A DNA stretch of 13,901 nucleotides from an uncultured Asticcacaulis sp. (GTDB taxonomy: Bacteria > Pseudomonadota > Alphaproteobacteria > Caulobacterales > Caulobacteraceae). Made by a program: the position numbers and the translations under genes. Where the stretch lies: assembly GCA_946480525.1 (NCBI GenBank), contig CAMLLA010000064.1, forward strand, positions 1 through 13,901, read 5' to 3'. Numbering within the stretch: the stretch's first letter is position 1; every line of letters begins with the position of its first letter. The notes beneath the pieces were generated by a model. That model had not been told where the DNA came from and made no database searches. It worked only from the letters and a program-made list of their open reading frames with translations. Below are positions 6,888-13,901 of the stretch, in pieces.

Positions 6888-8183
6888 TTGACCACTCCAT
6901 TAAAAACCACCGACACCGGCGCGGGCCTGCCGCCGCCCGTGGAGGACAACCGTCACCCCTTGCAGATTCCGGACTTTCGGGCCTTCTGGCTGACGCGATT
7001 GTGCGGTGTGCTGGGCACGTCGGCGCAGAGCGCGGCCATCGCCTGGCAGGTCTATGAGGTGGCGCGTCGGACCAATGGCATTGCCGAATCGGCGCTCTAT
7101 GTCGGTCTGATTGGCCTGGCGCAATTCCTGACCCTGTTCGCCTGTACCCTGCCGGCAGGGATTATCGCCGACCGTTATGACCGCAAGGTGATCGTCGCCT
7201 GCGTCATGATCGGACAGCTCCTGTTGTCGCTGGCGTTTCTGGCCTATGCCTTCCTGCCGCATCCACCCTTCTGGGGGCTGTTCGCCCTGTCGGCGGTGCT
7301 GGGCGCCTTCCGCGCGTTCAGTGCGCCGGCCAGCTCGGCCATCGGCCCGATGCTGGTGCCCAAGCATATCCTGCCCAAGGCCATCGCCGTCAATTCGATG
7401 GCCTTCCAGACCGGTCTCATCGCAGGGCCGGCGCTTGGCGGGGTGCTGGTCGGCTTCTCGCCCAAGCTCGCCTACGCCTTCTGCGCTGTCCTGACCCTGG
7501 TGGCGGCCATCATGATTTTCACCATCAAGACGCCAACCGCGCCCGACGCGCCATCGGGCTCCAAGACCCAGATGCTGCGCGAGGGCATGAAATATGTCTG
7601 GGAGAAGAAGATCGTCTTCGGCGCCATTTCGCTCGACCTGTTCGCCGTGCTGCTGGGGGGTGCGACCGCGCTGATGCCGGTTTTTGCCCGCGATATCATC
7701 CATCCGGATACATGGCTTCCGCCGGAAGTCGCGTTCGGCATCCTGCGGGCTTCCCCGGCGATCGGCGCCCTTGGCATGTCGCTTTACCTGTCGCTCAAGC
7801 CGTTGCGGCGTAACGCCGGGCCGTGGATGTTCGCCGGCGTGGCTATCTTTGGTTTGTCGACCATTGCATTTGGACTGTCGACCAATGTCTGGATTTCCAT
7901 CTTCGCCATTATCGTGCTGGGCGCGGCCGACATGATCAGCGTCTATGTCAGGGGAACGCTGATCCAGATCGTTACACCCGACCATATGCGTGGCCGCGTC
8001 GCCAGCGTGTCCTACCTGTTTATCGGTGCGTCGAATGAGCTGGGTGAGTTCGAAACCGGCGTCATGACGCGGATCATGGGGCCGGTGACAGCCGCCTTGT
8101 TTGGCGGGATCGGGTCGCTGGTTGTAACAGGGCTCTGGATCAAGCTGTTTCCGGATTTGTGGAAAGCCGATAAGCTCGAATAG
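6888..8183 (+). CDS. MFS transporter, EntS-like / transmembrane secretion effector family (MFS_3)
   Basis: This 431-residue inner-membrane protein has about 12 hydrophobic segments and fits the major facilitator superfamily, most like the MFS_3 group that includes the enterobactin exporter EntS. The loop 2-3 motif GIIADRYDRK (91-100) is a clear MFS motif A variant. The opening PLQIPDFRAFWLTRLCGVLGTSAQSAAIAWQVYE (24-57), the FSAPASSAIGP stretch and the late RGTLIQIVTPDHMRGRVASV segment (about 356-375) are typical of the group. The start is TTG at 6888, with AGGG 7 nt upstream; no ATG occurs at a plausible alternative position. The cargo cannot be read from sequence. It ends convergently with the M23 peptidase gene across a 131-bp structured element. 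Confidence 0.9.
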   Translation: MTTPLKTTDTGAGLPPPVEDNRHPLQIPDFRAFWLTRLCGVLGTSAQSAAIAWQVYEVARRTNGIAESALYVGLIGLAQFLTLFACTLPAGIIADRYDRKVIVACVMIGQLLLSLAFLAYAFLPHPPFWGLFALSAVLGAFRAFSAPASSAIGPMLVPKHILPKAIAVNSMAFQTGLIAGPALGGVLVGFSPKLAYAFCAVLTLVAAIMIFTIKTPTAPDAPSGSKTQMLREGMKYVWEKKIVFGAISLDLFAVLLGGATALMPVFARDIIHPDTWLPPEVAFGILRASPAIGALGMSLYLSLKPLRRNAGPWMFAGVAIFGLSTIAFGLSTNVWISIFAIIVLGAADMISVYVRGTLIQIVTPDHMRGRVASVSYLFIGASNELGEFETGVMTRIMGPVTAALFGGIGSLVVTGLWIKLFPDLWKADKLE

Positions 8184-8313
8184 AGAAATCCCCTGTCCAG
8201 AGCGGGAGAAAATTCTCAGCTTTGCGACGGATAGCAGGCGGCGAGCGACGGCTGTATCGGGATACAGCCTAGCGATGCCAACGTACTAGCCGGCCAAAGA
8301 TGGGGATTTTCTC
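8183..8313. repeat. 131-bp nested inverted-repeat element between convergent genes
   Basis: The ends are inverted copies with a one-base gap: GAGAAATCCCC (8183-8193) and GGGGATTTTCTC (8302-8313). Inside are CTTTG/CAAAG (8220-8224 and 8295-8299) and, near the middle, the perfect 9-bp dyad GGCTGTATC/GATACAGCC (8250-8258 and 8261-8269). The two ends touch the stop codons of the MFS gene (TAG 8181-8183) and the M23 peptidase gene (8314-8312). It may act as a bidirectional terminator or be a small dispersed element; neither is shown. Confidence 0.5.
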
Positions 8314-9889
8314 AGCGCATGCCGCGTGTGGACGACAGAGCCGGCTTGAGCGGCATCAGGTCGTTCTTGCGCATCCGGCTGGGCTCGGTCTGGGCGATGA
8401 GCGACGCCTTTTGCACTTCCGGGCGGCTGGTGGCGTTTTCGCCCTCGTAATGATAGGTGCTGGCCTTCATGGCCACGGCGTGCGAGATCGACGGCTGGTC
8501 GTCGCGTTCGACATCGGCAGCCGCGATCATGCCGTCGATTTCGCGCTTGCGGGCGCGGAAAGCGATAAGGTCCTGACCGATCAGGATTTTCGACTGCGGC
8601 ACCTTGGCGCTGCGCGGATCGATCGGACGGCGGTTATTCCACACTTCGAAGTGCAGGTGCGGGCCGGTCGAGCGGCCGGTCGTGCCGACATAGCCGATGA
8701 CCTCGCCCTGACGGACGCGCTGGCCCGGGCGGACCTTGATCGACGACATGTGGGCATAGCCGGTTTCCCAGCCCGATCCATGCTGGACACGAACCCAGCG
8801 GCCATAGCCGCCCCACCACTTGGCGTCGACGACGACGCCGTCGCCGGCAGCGACGATTTCCGAACCGGTGGGAGCGGCGAAGTCCATGCCGGTGTGCATG
8901 CGGTTAAAGCCCAGGACCGGGTGGAAGCGCATGCCGAAGCTGGACGAAATACGCGCGCCGTTGACCGGCGTGGTCAGCAGGAAACCTTTGATGTTCTTGC
9001 CGTTCTCGTCAAAGAACTGGACGTCCTTGCTGCCCTGAGGCTGAAAGGAGTAGAAGCGGCCGACGCCGCCCTTGGCCTCGACTTCGGCATAGAGCAGGTT
9101 ACCGGCTTCAACCGTTCGGCCGCTTTCGGTCACCTTGCGATCGAAGACCAGTTTGAAGCCATCACCCGACTTGATATCACGCTCGAAGTCGAGCTTGTGC
9201 GCGAACAGGTTCTGGACCTGACGGGTCAGGGACGGCGTGGCGCCCAGCGCCGCAGCCGAAGAAAAGAGCGACCCGTTGAATTCACCGATGGCGATCAGCC
9301 GTTCGTCACGCACCGCTTCTTCCAAGGCACGCAGACGCATGGCGCCGTCACGCGAAGTGGTCAGGGTCAGCTGCTTGGCGGCGCCGGTGCGAACCGTCAG
9401 GCCAACCAACTGCGCGGGACGCGAACTGCCTTCGGCCGCGGGAGCGATCGCCGCCTCCATGGTCACGCCGGCTTTCAGCGTGGAGATATTGAATGCCTTG
9501 GACAGCAGGTTGACGGCAGCCTTGGCCTCGGCCGGCGCCACACCGGTGCGAATCACCGCAGCCGTAAGATCTTCGTTCTTGCCCAGGGAAATGCGCATAT
9601 CGACCGGCTGGCTGTAACCCGGACGTGCGGCAGCTTCGGCATAGGCCTGGGTTTCAAGCGCCAGCGCGGCGGCCGGGTCCATCGGCGCGGCAACGGGCAG
9701 GGGCTGCAGAACCTTCCACATCAACGTCCCGACCGTCAGTGCGGTCACCGATGCGAAAATCATCGGTGTCAGTCGAACGGGTTGGCGACGAGGGTCGAGC
9801 TGGGCCATGGTACGCGAGTTACATCCTGTTGATCGTCGGTGGCTGGCCTTCTGGCCAAGCAAAGGGTCTTCAAAATCTGCGGCCGCCAT
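8312..9889 (-). CDS. M23 family metallopeptidase (membrane-anchored peptidoglycan endopeptidase)
   Basis: This is a LytM/M23-type zinc endopeptidase, expected to cut peptide cross-links in periplasmic peptidoglycan (MepM-like). Starting at ATG 9889 the protein has 525 residues. The order is a basic cytoplasmic stretch, one transmembrane anchor (about 43-61, MIFASVTALTVGTLMW), an Ala-rich LysM/OapA-like region (about 90-150), a connecting domain, and the M23 domain (about 310-430). Zinc ligands are intact: H332 and D336 in MHTGMD, and H413 in GPHLHFEV, with H411 the catalytic histidine, so it should be an active enzyme. A polar tail of about 95 residues follows. The start is uncertain: ATG 9808 (498 residues) and TTG 9931 are also in frame and none has a strong Shine-Dalgarno sequence. 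It is divergent from the YdbH-like gene. Confidence 0.9.
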   Translation of the reverse strand: MAAADFEDPLLGQKASHRRSTGCNSRTMAQLDPRRQPVRLTPMIFASVTALTVGTLMWKVLQPLPVAAPMDPAAALALETQAYAEAAARPGYSQPVDMRISLGKNEDLTAAVIRTGVAPAEAKAAVNLLSKAFNISTLKAGVTMEAAIAPAAEGSSRPAQLVGLTVRTGAAKQLTLTTSRDGAMRLRALEEAVRDERLIAIGEFNGSLFSSAAALGATPSLTRQVQNLFAHKLDFERDIKSGDGFKLVFDRKVTESGRTVEAGNLLYAEVEAKGGVGRFYSFQPQGSKDVQFFDENGKNIKGFLLTTPVNGARISSSFGMRFHPVLGFNRMHTGMDFAAPTGSEIVAAGDGVVVDAKWWGGYGRWVRVQHGSGWETGYAHMSSIKVRPGQRVRQGEVIGYVGTTGRSTGPHLHFEVWNNRRPIDPRSAKVPQSKILIGQDLIAFRARKREIDGMIAAADVERDDQPSISHAVAMKASTYHYEGENATSRPEVQKASLIAQTEPSRMRKNDLMPLKPALSSTRGMR

Positions 9890-10021
9890 ATTGGCGATCC
9901 AGGTTTCTTGGCCTTGCCCACAGTGCGGCAAAGCGAAAACGTCACTTTAAGGTCTTTGCTTCGCAAGACCCCGGCGGGCAGCCATTGAGCTGCCATCCGA
10001 CTTCAGGCTCCGGACCATGAG

Positions 10022-10032
10022 GTGAGTCTCAC
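10022..10032. promoter_or_regulatory. GTGAG-T-CTCAC palindrome centred on a GANTC site
   Basis: GTGAG (10022-10026) and CTCAC (10028-10032) are exact inverted copies around T10027, and GAGTC (10024-10028) is a CcrM-type methylation target. Such sites can make promoters sensitive to adenine methylation in Caulobacterales. Function is inferred. Confidence 0.35.
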
Positions 10033-10084
10033 GTTCGCGGAAGGCCCTGCATACGCCGAAATGAGGCGAAAATGAGGCAATTTT

Positions 10085-10113
10085 GCCCGGGTTCACGGGC
10101 AGAAAGCCTGCCC
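10085..10113. other. Two mutually exclusive hairpins
   Basis: GCCCG (10085-10089) can pair with CGGGC (10096-10100), and GGGCAG (10097-10102) can pair with CTGCCC (10108-10113). Both use the same GGGC, so only one can form at a time. The arrangement could be a switch in a leader transcript of either flanking gene, or simple compositional chance. Confidence 0.35.
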
Positions 10114-10152
10114 TTCATATGTGAATTTGGTTAAGATGAGCCTTCAAACCTC

Positions 10153-10168
10153 TTAATGAGGGGTTAAC
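10153..10168 (+). promoter_or_regulatory. Full-length CtrA-type binding box
   Basis: TTAA (10153-10156), seven bases, TTAAC (10164-10168) matches the published CtrA consensus TTAA-N7-TTAAC exactly. It lies about 244 bp before the YdbH-like start and about 264 bp from the M23 peptidase start, so it could serve either gene. A GCTCTAAC element 36 bp downstream (10205-10212) resembles the Caulobacter housekeeping -10 (GCTANAWC) at seven of eight positions. Confidence 0.55.
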
Positions 10169-10411
10169 AGCTCATCGCTGGAGCGCAGTGGCATTCACTG
10201 TTATGCTCTAACACCTTCATAAAATATGAAAAATCACGGCGAAAATAAGGTGCGGCTAAAAAATCACTGTCAAGGGCTCTTTGACCGAATTTCGGCCGCA
10301 TTCACTGCGCTATGTTCGGAAAGTTTTTCGATATGTCCACAATTTTTAACAGGTTTGGTGCATAGTTCGGGGCTGAAAACCCATGCGAGCAGAAGCCCGT
10401 CCAGAAAACTG

Positions 10412-13400
10412 ATGCCTGAGAATCGCTCCCCCGACGACGAAGCCCTATGGTTTCCGGCGCATATGAGCGCGGGCGACAGCTTCCTGCGCGTGACGCGTCC
10501 CGACGGTGCGCCCGAAGGTGGCGATGACGACGGCATCGGCCTGCCCAACCGCCGCCCACCCAGCGGCGGAGGACGCAAGCCTCCCAGGAAAGGCGGTATC
10601 AAGGCACCGACCTGGCTGTGGGTCGCGCTGGTCGGTACCGCGGCTGTCGGCACATTACTTGTTGTCGCGCGCAAGGAGATCGCCGCCCACATCACCGAGG
10701 GCTGGCTGAAGGGGCAGGGCGTTCCAGCCAAGGTCACCTTTTCGAAACTGTCGTTCAGCCGCGTTTCGGGCACTGTGGTCATCGGCGACGCCAGGCATCC
10801 TGATGTCAGCGTCGAGCGTTTCGACGCGGAATACAGTCTCCAGCCCTTCGCGGGCGCGGGAAAGCCACTGTTCCGGCTGAAGACGCTGCACGCCGTTCAC
10901 CCTCTGGTCGCGGTCGTCGTCAAGGACGGCAAGCTGCATTTCGGCAGCATCGACAAACTGGTCCAGACGGCGTTGTCCGCGCCGTCGACCGGTGCTCCGC
11001 CGCCGGAAAGCATCATTCTGGATGACGCCACCGTTCTTCTGCAGACCGATTACGGCGCCTTGCGGACCAACGGCGATGTCCGTCTGACGTCCGGTCAGTT
11101 GACCGATCTGTCCTTGCGCCTGCCGCAATCGACGTTCACGGGCGTCAAGGGCTCGGGCGAAATCACCGGCGGCTACCTGACCGCCAAGGCGGCAGGCAGT
11201 CAGCTGGAGGTTCACGCCAAACTCGACGCGCCACGCTGGGATCTGCGTGATGTCGCGGCCGCGGAAGGCGCTGACGGCCACGATTTCCGTGCCCGTGACG
11301 TCGCCTTTGTGCTCGACGGCCATATTCCGTATCGCAAGGCGACGGGACTGGCCGCGTTGGCCGGCGCCCTGGACGCCACGGTAACCTTAAGCGCGGGCAG
11401 CATCGACGGCGCGTTCGGCAGCACGAAGGGGGTTCACACCACCCTGCGCCTCGACGGCCAGACAAAGGCGACCGCCAGGTATATAGAATATGAGGGGGCT
11501 TCGGCCCTTCAGTCGCGCCTGGCTGCACTGAAGACGCCTGATGTGGATACGCAAGGCCTGCGCTTCGATGGCCCGGCCCTTGGCCTTCGCGCCCGCTACG
11601 ATGTCAAGGACGGCCTGACCCTGGCGGCCGGGGGCGCTGTCACGGCGGAGGTGGGCACAGTGCGACAGGGCGCTCTCAGTGTCGGTTCGGCGCGTCTCAA
11701 CCTGACGAGCCTGTCGGCGACGCTGACCGCGGCCGAGAGCAAGGCGGATTTCAAAGGCAATCTGAGCCTGGCTAGGGCGTCGGTTTCGGACATCACGCTC
11801 AGCGGCGCCCGCGCGTCGTTGTCGGGTACCGTCAATGCCATACCGGGCGAATGGTCGGTCAAGGTGGATTCCGACCTGACCGGCAGCGCAAGCTATGCCG
11901 GCCTGAAACCATTGGCCGACGGTCGCCGCAAAGACCCCAAGACGCCTGAAGGGGACGACATCGTCGCGCTCGACCGGGCGTTCCAGCGTTTCACCCTGCG
12001 TGCCAGGGGGCTGAAGGTTTCATTGATGGGGCAGGCGGCCATGCCGCCACGCTATGATATTCGCCTGAATGGCGCGACCGCCGATCTGAATCGCGGTGGC
12101 CGGGCGATACTGACGCCCGTTCGCGGCCAGCCAGTTCTCTCTACCGAAGCGCTCGGTGGCTTCGGCGTGACGATCGGTGGCGCGGACCTGCCGGATCTGG
12201 CGCTGACCGTTTCGAAGTTCGGCTACACCAATGCGTCGGATCCCACGCGCCTCAGCGGCGCCTACCGTCTGGCAGGCGAGCTGACAACCGTACCGGTTGA
12301 AGGCGCGACGTTCGATGCGCGCGGCGGCTTCACTATGGCCGATGGCGGCTTTACGGCGACGCTGGATGCGCCGGTCGCCGTTACCGTACAATCCGCTGAA
12401 CTGGGCACGCATGTCGAAAATGTTTCCGCGACGATTGCCCAGCGTGACGGCGCGCTGGTCCGCGTGACGCCGGCGGGCTGGCGGGTCAGCGGGTCGTATT
12501 CGGGACTGGCCCTGACCGCGCCGGCCGAGGCCTTGACACTGAGCAACGGGCAGGGCGATTTCGATGCCTTTTCACAAGGCAATAGCGACGTGCTGGGGCT
12601 CAAGCTGAGCCTGACGGCGGGTACGGGCAGTGACGCCCTGGCCGACGACAAGCGCCGTTTCAACCCCATGCGCCTGACCGGCACGCTCGATCAGGATACA
12701 CGCCGGATGACGGGCCGGTTCGTGGCTGCAACCCCGGCTGTTCCGGCTGCCGGCGGCGGCCCGCTGCCTGTCGTCGCCATTGGTCTCGACAATGATCCAT
12801 TGACCGGCAAGGGCAGGCTGTCCTTCGACACCATCGATCTCAAGTTTGCGCCAGGCAGTTTGCAGCCGCATCATCTGAGCCCGCTGACGTCTACCATTAT
12901 GACTCGCGACGTGTCGGGTGCGGCCAGCTTCACCGGTCAATTCGACTGGACGCCGGCCGGCGGTTCAAGCGGCGGTATTCTGACCACCGACGGCATGAAC
13001 TTCACTGGCCCTGCCGGCGTTGCGCAAGGATTGAAGGCACGTATCGTCTTTACCTCCCTGGCGCCGTTAGAGACCGCGCCGAACCAGAAGGTGACGGTTG
13101 ACCGCATCCAGTCGGCCGTGCCCTTCGAAAACCTAGACCTCGGCGTCCAGTTCAAGGGCGATCACGTCGCCGTCGAGGGCGCGACCGTGCAGAGCCCGGG
13201 CGGGCCGGTTCGCCTGGAAGCCATGCGGCTGCCGCTGGACGGCGAAACACCGATCACCGGCGTGGTCGCTTTCAACGGCCTGGACTTCGGCAAGATAGTC
13301 GCCGCCACCGACCTGCGCCAGCACATGACCTTCGAAGGCATGCTGACGGGCCGCGTGCCTTTTACCCTGATTGGCGATCATGTTGCCTTCAACGACGGCG

Positions 13401-13828
13401 GTATGGCGGCGGACGGTCCAGGCCGGATATCGATCCTGCGTTCCGGCGTGGCTGATGTTTCGGCCACCGGGTCGGTGACCTCCGACACCACTCCGCAGGC
13501 CGGCCAGACACCGGCGGAGTTCAATCCGTTCCAGGACCTGGCCTTCCAGGCCATGGAGCACCTGAGCTTTGAACAGCTGGATGCGCGGGTCAATTCCTTG
13601 CCAGATGGCCGGGTCAATGTGAACTTCCATATCAAGGGTCATTTCGACCCGCCGCAACGCCAGAAGGCCACGGTGTCGATCAGCGATTACCTGAGCGGCA
13701 AGTGGATGCAGAAGCCGATTACGCTGCCGTCGAACACACCCGTCGAGCTGAACCTGGATATCCCGGTCAATTTCGACGATCTCATCGCCGGCCTGAAGCC
13801 GCGCGGAAGCGCGATATCTGAACAATAA
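10412..13828 (+). CDS. YdbH family protein (AsmA-like, intermembrane phospholipid transport)
   Basis: YdbH belongs to the AsmA-like superfamily of long beta-rich grooves thought to carry phospholipids from inner to outer membrane, redundantly with TamB and YhdP in E. coli. I start at ATG 10412 (1138 residues), because the preceding 62 in-frame codons have non-coding third-position bias; GTG 10358 is an alternative. A Pro/Gly-rich cytoplasmic segment (1-65) leads to one transmembrane helix (about 66-87). A very long periplasmic domain of repeated short amphipathic strands follows, ending in a YdbH-type C-terminus: LSFEQLDARVNSLPDGRVNVNFHIKGH (1051-1077) and PVELNLDIPVNFDDLIAGL (about 1110-1128). 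At 1138 residues it is clearly longer than E. coli YdbH (about 880). A gene starts right after it, where related loci carry the lipoprotein gene ynbE. Confidence 0.82.
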   Translation: MPENRSPDDEALWFPAHMSAGDSFLRVTRPDGAPEGGDDDGIGLPNRRPPSGGGRKPPRKGGIKAPTWLWVALVGTAAVGTLLVVARKEIAAHITEGWLKGQGVPAKVTFSKLSFSRVSGTVVIGDARHPDVSVERFDAEYSLQPFAGAGKPLFRLKTLHAVHPLVAVVVKDGKLHFGSIDKLVQTALSAPSTGAPPPESIILDDATVLLQTDYGALRTNGDVRLTSGQLTDLSLRLPQSTFTGVKGSGEITGGYLTAKAAGSQLEVHAKLDAPRWDLRDVAAAEGADGHDFRARDVAFVLDGHIPYRKATGLAALAGALDATVTLSAGSIDGAFGSTKGVHTTLRLDGQTKATARYIEYEGASALQSRLAALKTPDVDTQGLRFDGPALGLRARYDVKDGLTLAAGGAVTAEVGTVRQGALSVGSARLNLTSLSATLTAAESKADFKGNLSLARASVSDITLSGARASLSGTVNAIPGEWSVKVDSDLTGSASYAGLKPLADGRRKDPKTPEGDDIVALDRAFQRFTLRARGLKVSLMGQAAMPPRYDIRLNGATADLNRGGRAILTPVRGQPVLSTEALGGFGVTIGGADLPDLALTVSKFGYTNASDPTRLSGAYRLAGELTTVPVEGATFDARGGFTMADGGFTATLDAPVAVTVQSAELGTHVENVSATIAQRDGALVRVTPAGWRVSGSYSGLALTAPAEALTLSNGQGDFDAFSQGNSDVLGLKLSLTAGTGSDALADDKRRFNPMRLTGTLDQDTRRMTGRFVAATPAVPAAGGGPLPVVAIGLDNDPLTGKGRLSFDTIDLKFAPGSLQPHHLSPLTSTIMTRDVSGAASFTGQFDWTPAGGSSGGILTTDGMNFTGPAGVAQGLKARIVFTSLAPLETAPNQKVTVDRIQSAVPFENLDLGVQFKGDHVAVEGATVQSPGGPVRLEAMRLPLDGETPITGVVAFNGLDFGKIVAATDLRQHMTFEGMLTGRVPFTLIGDHVAFNDGGMAADGPGRISILRSGVADVSATGSVTSDTTPQAGQTPAEFNPFQDLAFQAMEHLSFEQLDARVNSLPDGRVNVNFHIKGHFDPPQRQKATVSISDYLSGKWMQKPITLPSNTPVELNLDIPVNFDDLIAGLKPRGSAISEQ

Positions 13829-13839
13829 GTCCGGCTTCC

Positions 13840-13858
13840 GTTCAGCCACGGTTCAGCC
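13840..13858 (+). promoter_or_regulatory. Tandem GTTCAGCC direct repeats, 11-bp period
   Basis: GTTCAGCC occurs at 13840-13847 and again at 13851-13858, one helical turn apart. They are followed by an A/T-rich TATATC/TATAGC stretch (13861-13876) that could hold a -10 element. Tandem 11-bp-period repeats are the usual binding layout of OmpR/PhoB-type response regulators. The site lies 12 bp after the YdbH-like stop, ahead of the next gene. Confidence 0.4.
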
Positions 13859-13887
13859 TATATCTGCGATTATAGCGGTATGGAAAA

Positions 13888-13901
13888 GAGGAACCGGTAA
13901 T
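13888..13901 (+). promoter_or_regulatory. Ribosome-binding site and probable start of the next gene (cut by window edge)
   Basis: GAGGAA (13888-13893) is a strong Shine-Dalgarno sequence followed six bases later by AT at 13900-13901, the last two bases. If the next base is G this is an ATG start. In other proteobacteria ydbH is followed by ynbE, which encodes a small lipoprotein, so that is the expected gene; the sequence is not visible here. Confidence 0.45.

Larger units (their letters stand above)
9890..10411. promoter_or_regulatory. 522-bp divergent intergenic region between the M23 peptidase and the YdbH-like gene
   Basis: This is the longest non-coding stretch, visibly lower in G+C than its neighbours. 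Reading left to right it holds: inverted repeat GGTCTTTGC/GCAAGACC (9951-9959 and 9963-9970, one bulge); hairpin GGCAGC/GCTGCC (9977-9982 and 9989-9994); a GANTC-centred palindrome (10022-10032); two direct AAATGAGGC copies 11 bp apart (10059-10067 and 10070-10078); two mutually exclusive hairpins (10085-10113); a CtrA-type box (10153-10168); a GCTCTAAC -10-like element (10205-10212); and TTGACC (10281-10286). An open frame runs through 10226-10411 into the downstream gene, but its A/T-rich third codon positions argue against translation. No tRNA or known riboswitch was recognised. Confidence 0.6.

Noticed and set aside
6900..7985. 361-residue open frame antisense to the MFS gene
   Set aside because: The product is Arg/Gln/Gly/His-rich with no motif, and the plus-strand frame is a convincing 12-helix transporter.
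8183..8313. Classification of the inverted-repeat element as an insertion sequence or proven MITE
   Set aside because: There is no transposase and no clear target-site duplication beside the terminal repeats, so only a structural description is supported.
8300..9832. 510-residue open frame on the plus strand
   Set aside because: It lies antisense to the M23 peptidase gene, which has intact catalytic motifs; the plus-strand product is rich in Arg, Gly and His with no recognisable domain, as expected for a high-G+C shadow frame.
9890..9931. TTG start for the M23 peptidase at 9931
   Set aside because: No Shine-Dalgarno sequence precedes it and the added 14 residues show no conserved feature; ATG 9889 is preferred, with ATG 9808 still possible.
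10226..10411. 62-codon N-terminal extension of the YdbH-like protein
   Set aside because: Third codon positions are A/T-rich, unlike the rest of the gene, and the stretch lies just downstream of promoter-like elements; it is better read as leader sequence.
1..13901. CRISPR arrays, tRNA/rRNA genes, prophage, toxin-antitoxin or defence genes
   Set aside because: None was seen on either strand: no regularly spaced repeats, no cloverleaf or rRNA-like sequence, and every sizeable gene is accounted for by a core or envelope function.

Overview
The window is a G+C-rich, gene-dense chromosomal segment, almost certainly from an alphaproteobacterium and probably from the Caulobacterales (Caulobacter/Asticcacaulis-like). 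The placement is inferred from four things: the contiguous rmuC-def-fmt-truA block with dapE convergent to it, strong third-position G/C bias, a full-length CtrA-type box (TTAA-N7-TTAAC), and GANTC (CcrM-type) sites concentrated in the few promoter regions. No species can be named from the sequence alone.

Layout. (1) 2-796 (+): 3' part of a sterol desaturase/fatty acid hydroxylase superfamily gene whose start lies outside the window. (2) 798-1798 (-): a two-gene unit, a VUT-family (queuosine-precursor-transporter-like) membrane protein coupled by an ATGA overlap to a YaiI/YqxD-family protein. (3) 1905-5719 (+): rmuC, def (peptide deformylase), fmt (methionyl-tRNA formyltransferase) and truA (tRNA pseudouridine synthase). 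(4) 5668-6825 (-): dapE, whose 3' end overlaps that of truA by 52 bp. (5) 6888-8183 (+): an MFS efflux-type transporter starting at TTG. (6) 8312-9889 (-): a membrane-anchored M23 peptidoglycan endopeptidase. (7) 9890-10411: the only long intergenic region, divergent, with the CtrA-type box, a GANTC-centred palindrome and several hairpins. (8) 10412-13828 (+): a very large YdbH-family (AsmA-like) envelope protein, followed by promoter-like and RBS sequence for a gene starting at the window edge.

Functional logic. def and fmt are a matched pair: Fmt formylates initiator Met-tRNA and Def removes the formyl group from nascent proteins. truA and dapE are further housekeeping genes (tRNA modification; lysine and meso-diaminopimelate synthesis). 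The last two genes concern the envelope: a murein hydrolase and a bridge-type lipid-transport protein, transcribed divergently from a region that looks cell-cycle controlled.

I do not see a phage, CRISPR, toxin-antitoxin, defence or other obviously new system. The second-look signals are regulatory and structural. They are an inverted repeat covering the fmt ribosome-binding site, a mosaic of palindromic repeats that apparently supplies the truA ribosome-binding site, a 131-bp nested inverted-repeat element between convergent genes, a possibly leaderless rmuC promoter with two GANTC sites, a CtrA-type box, and tandem 11-bp-period repeats at the right edge.
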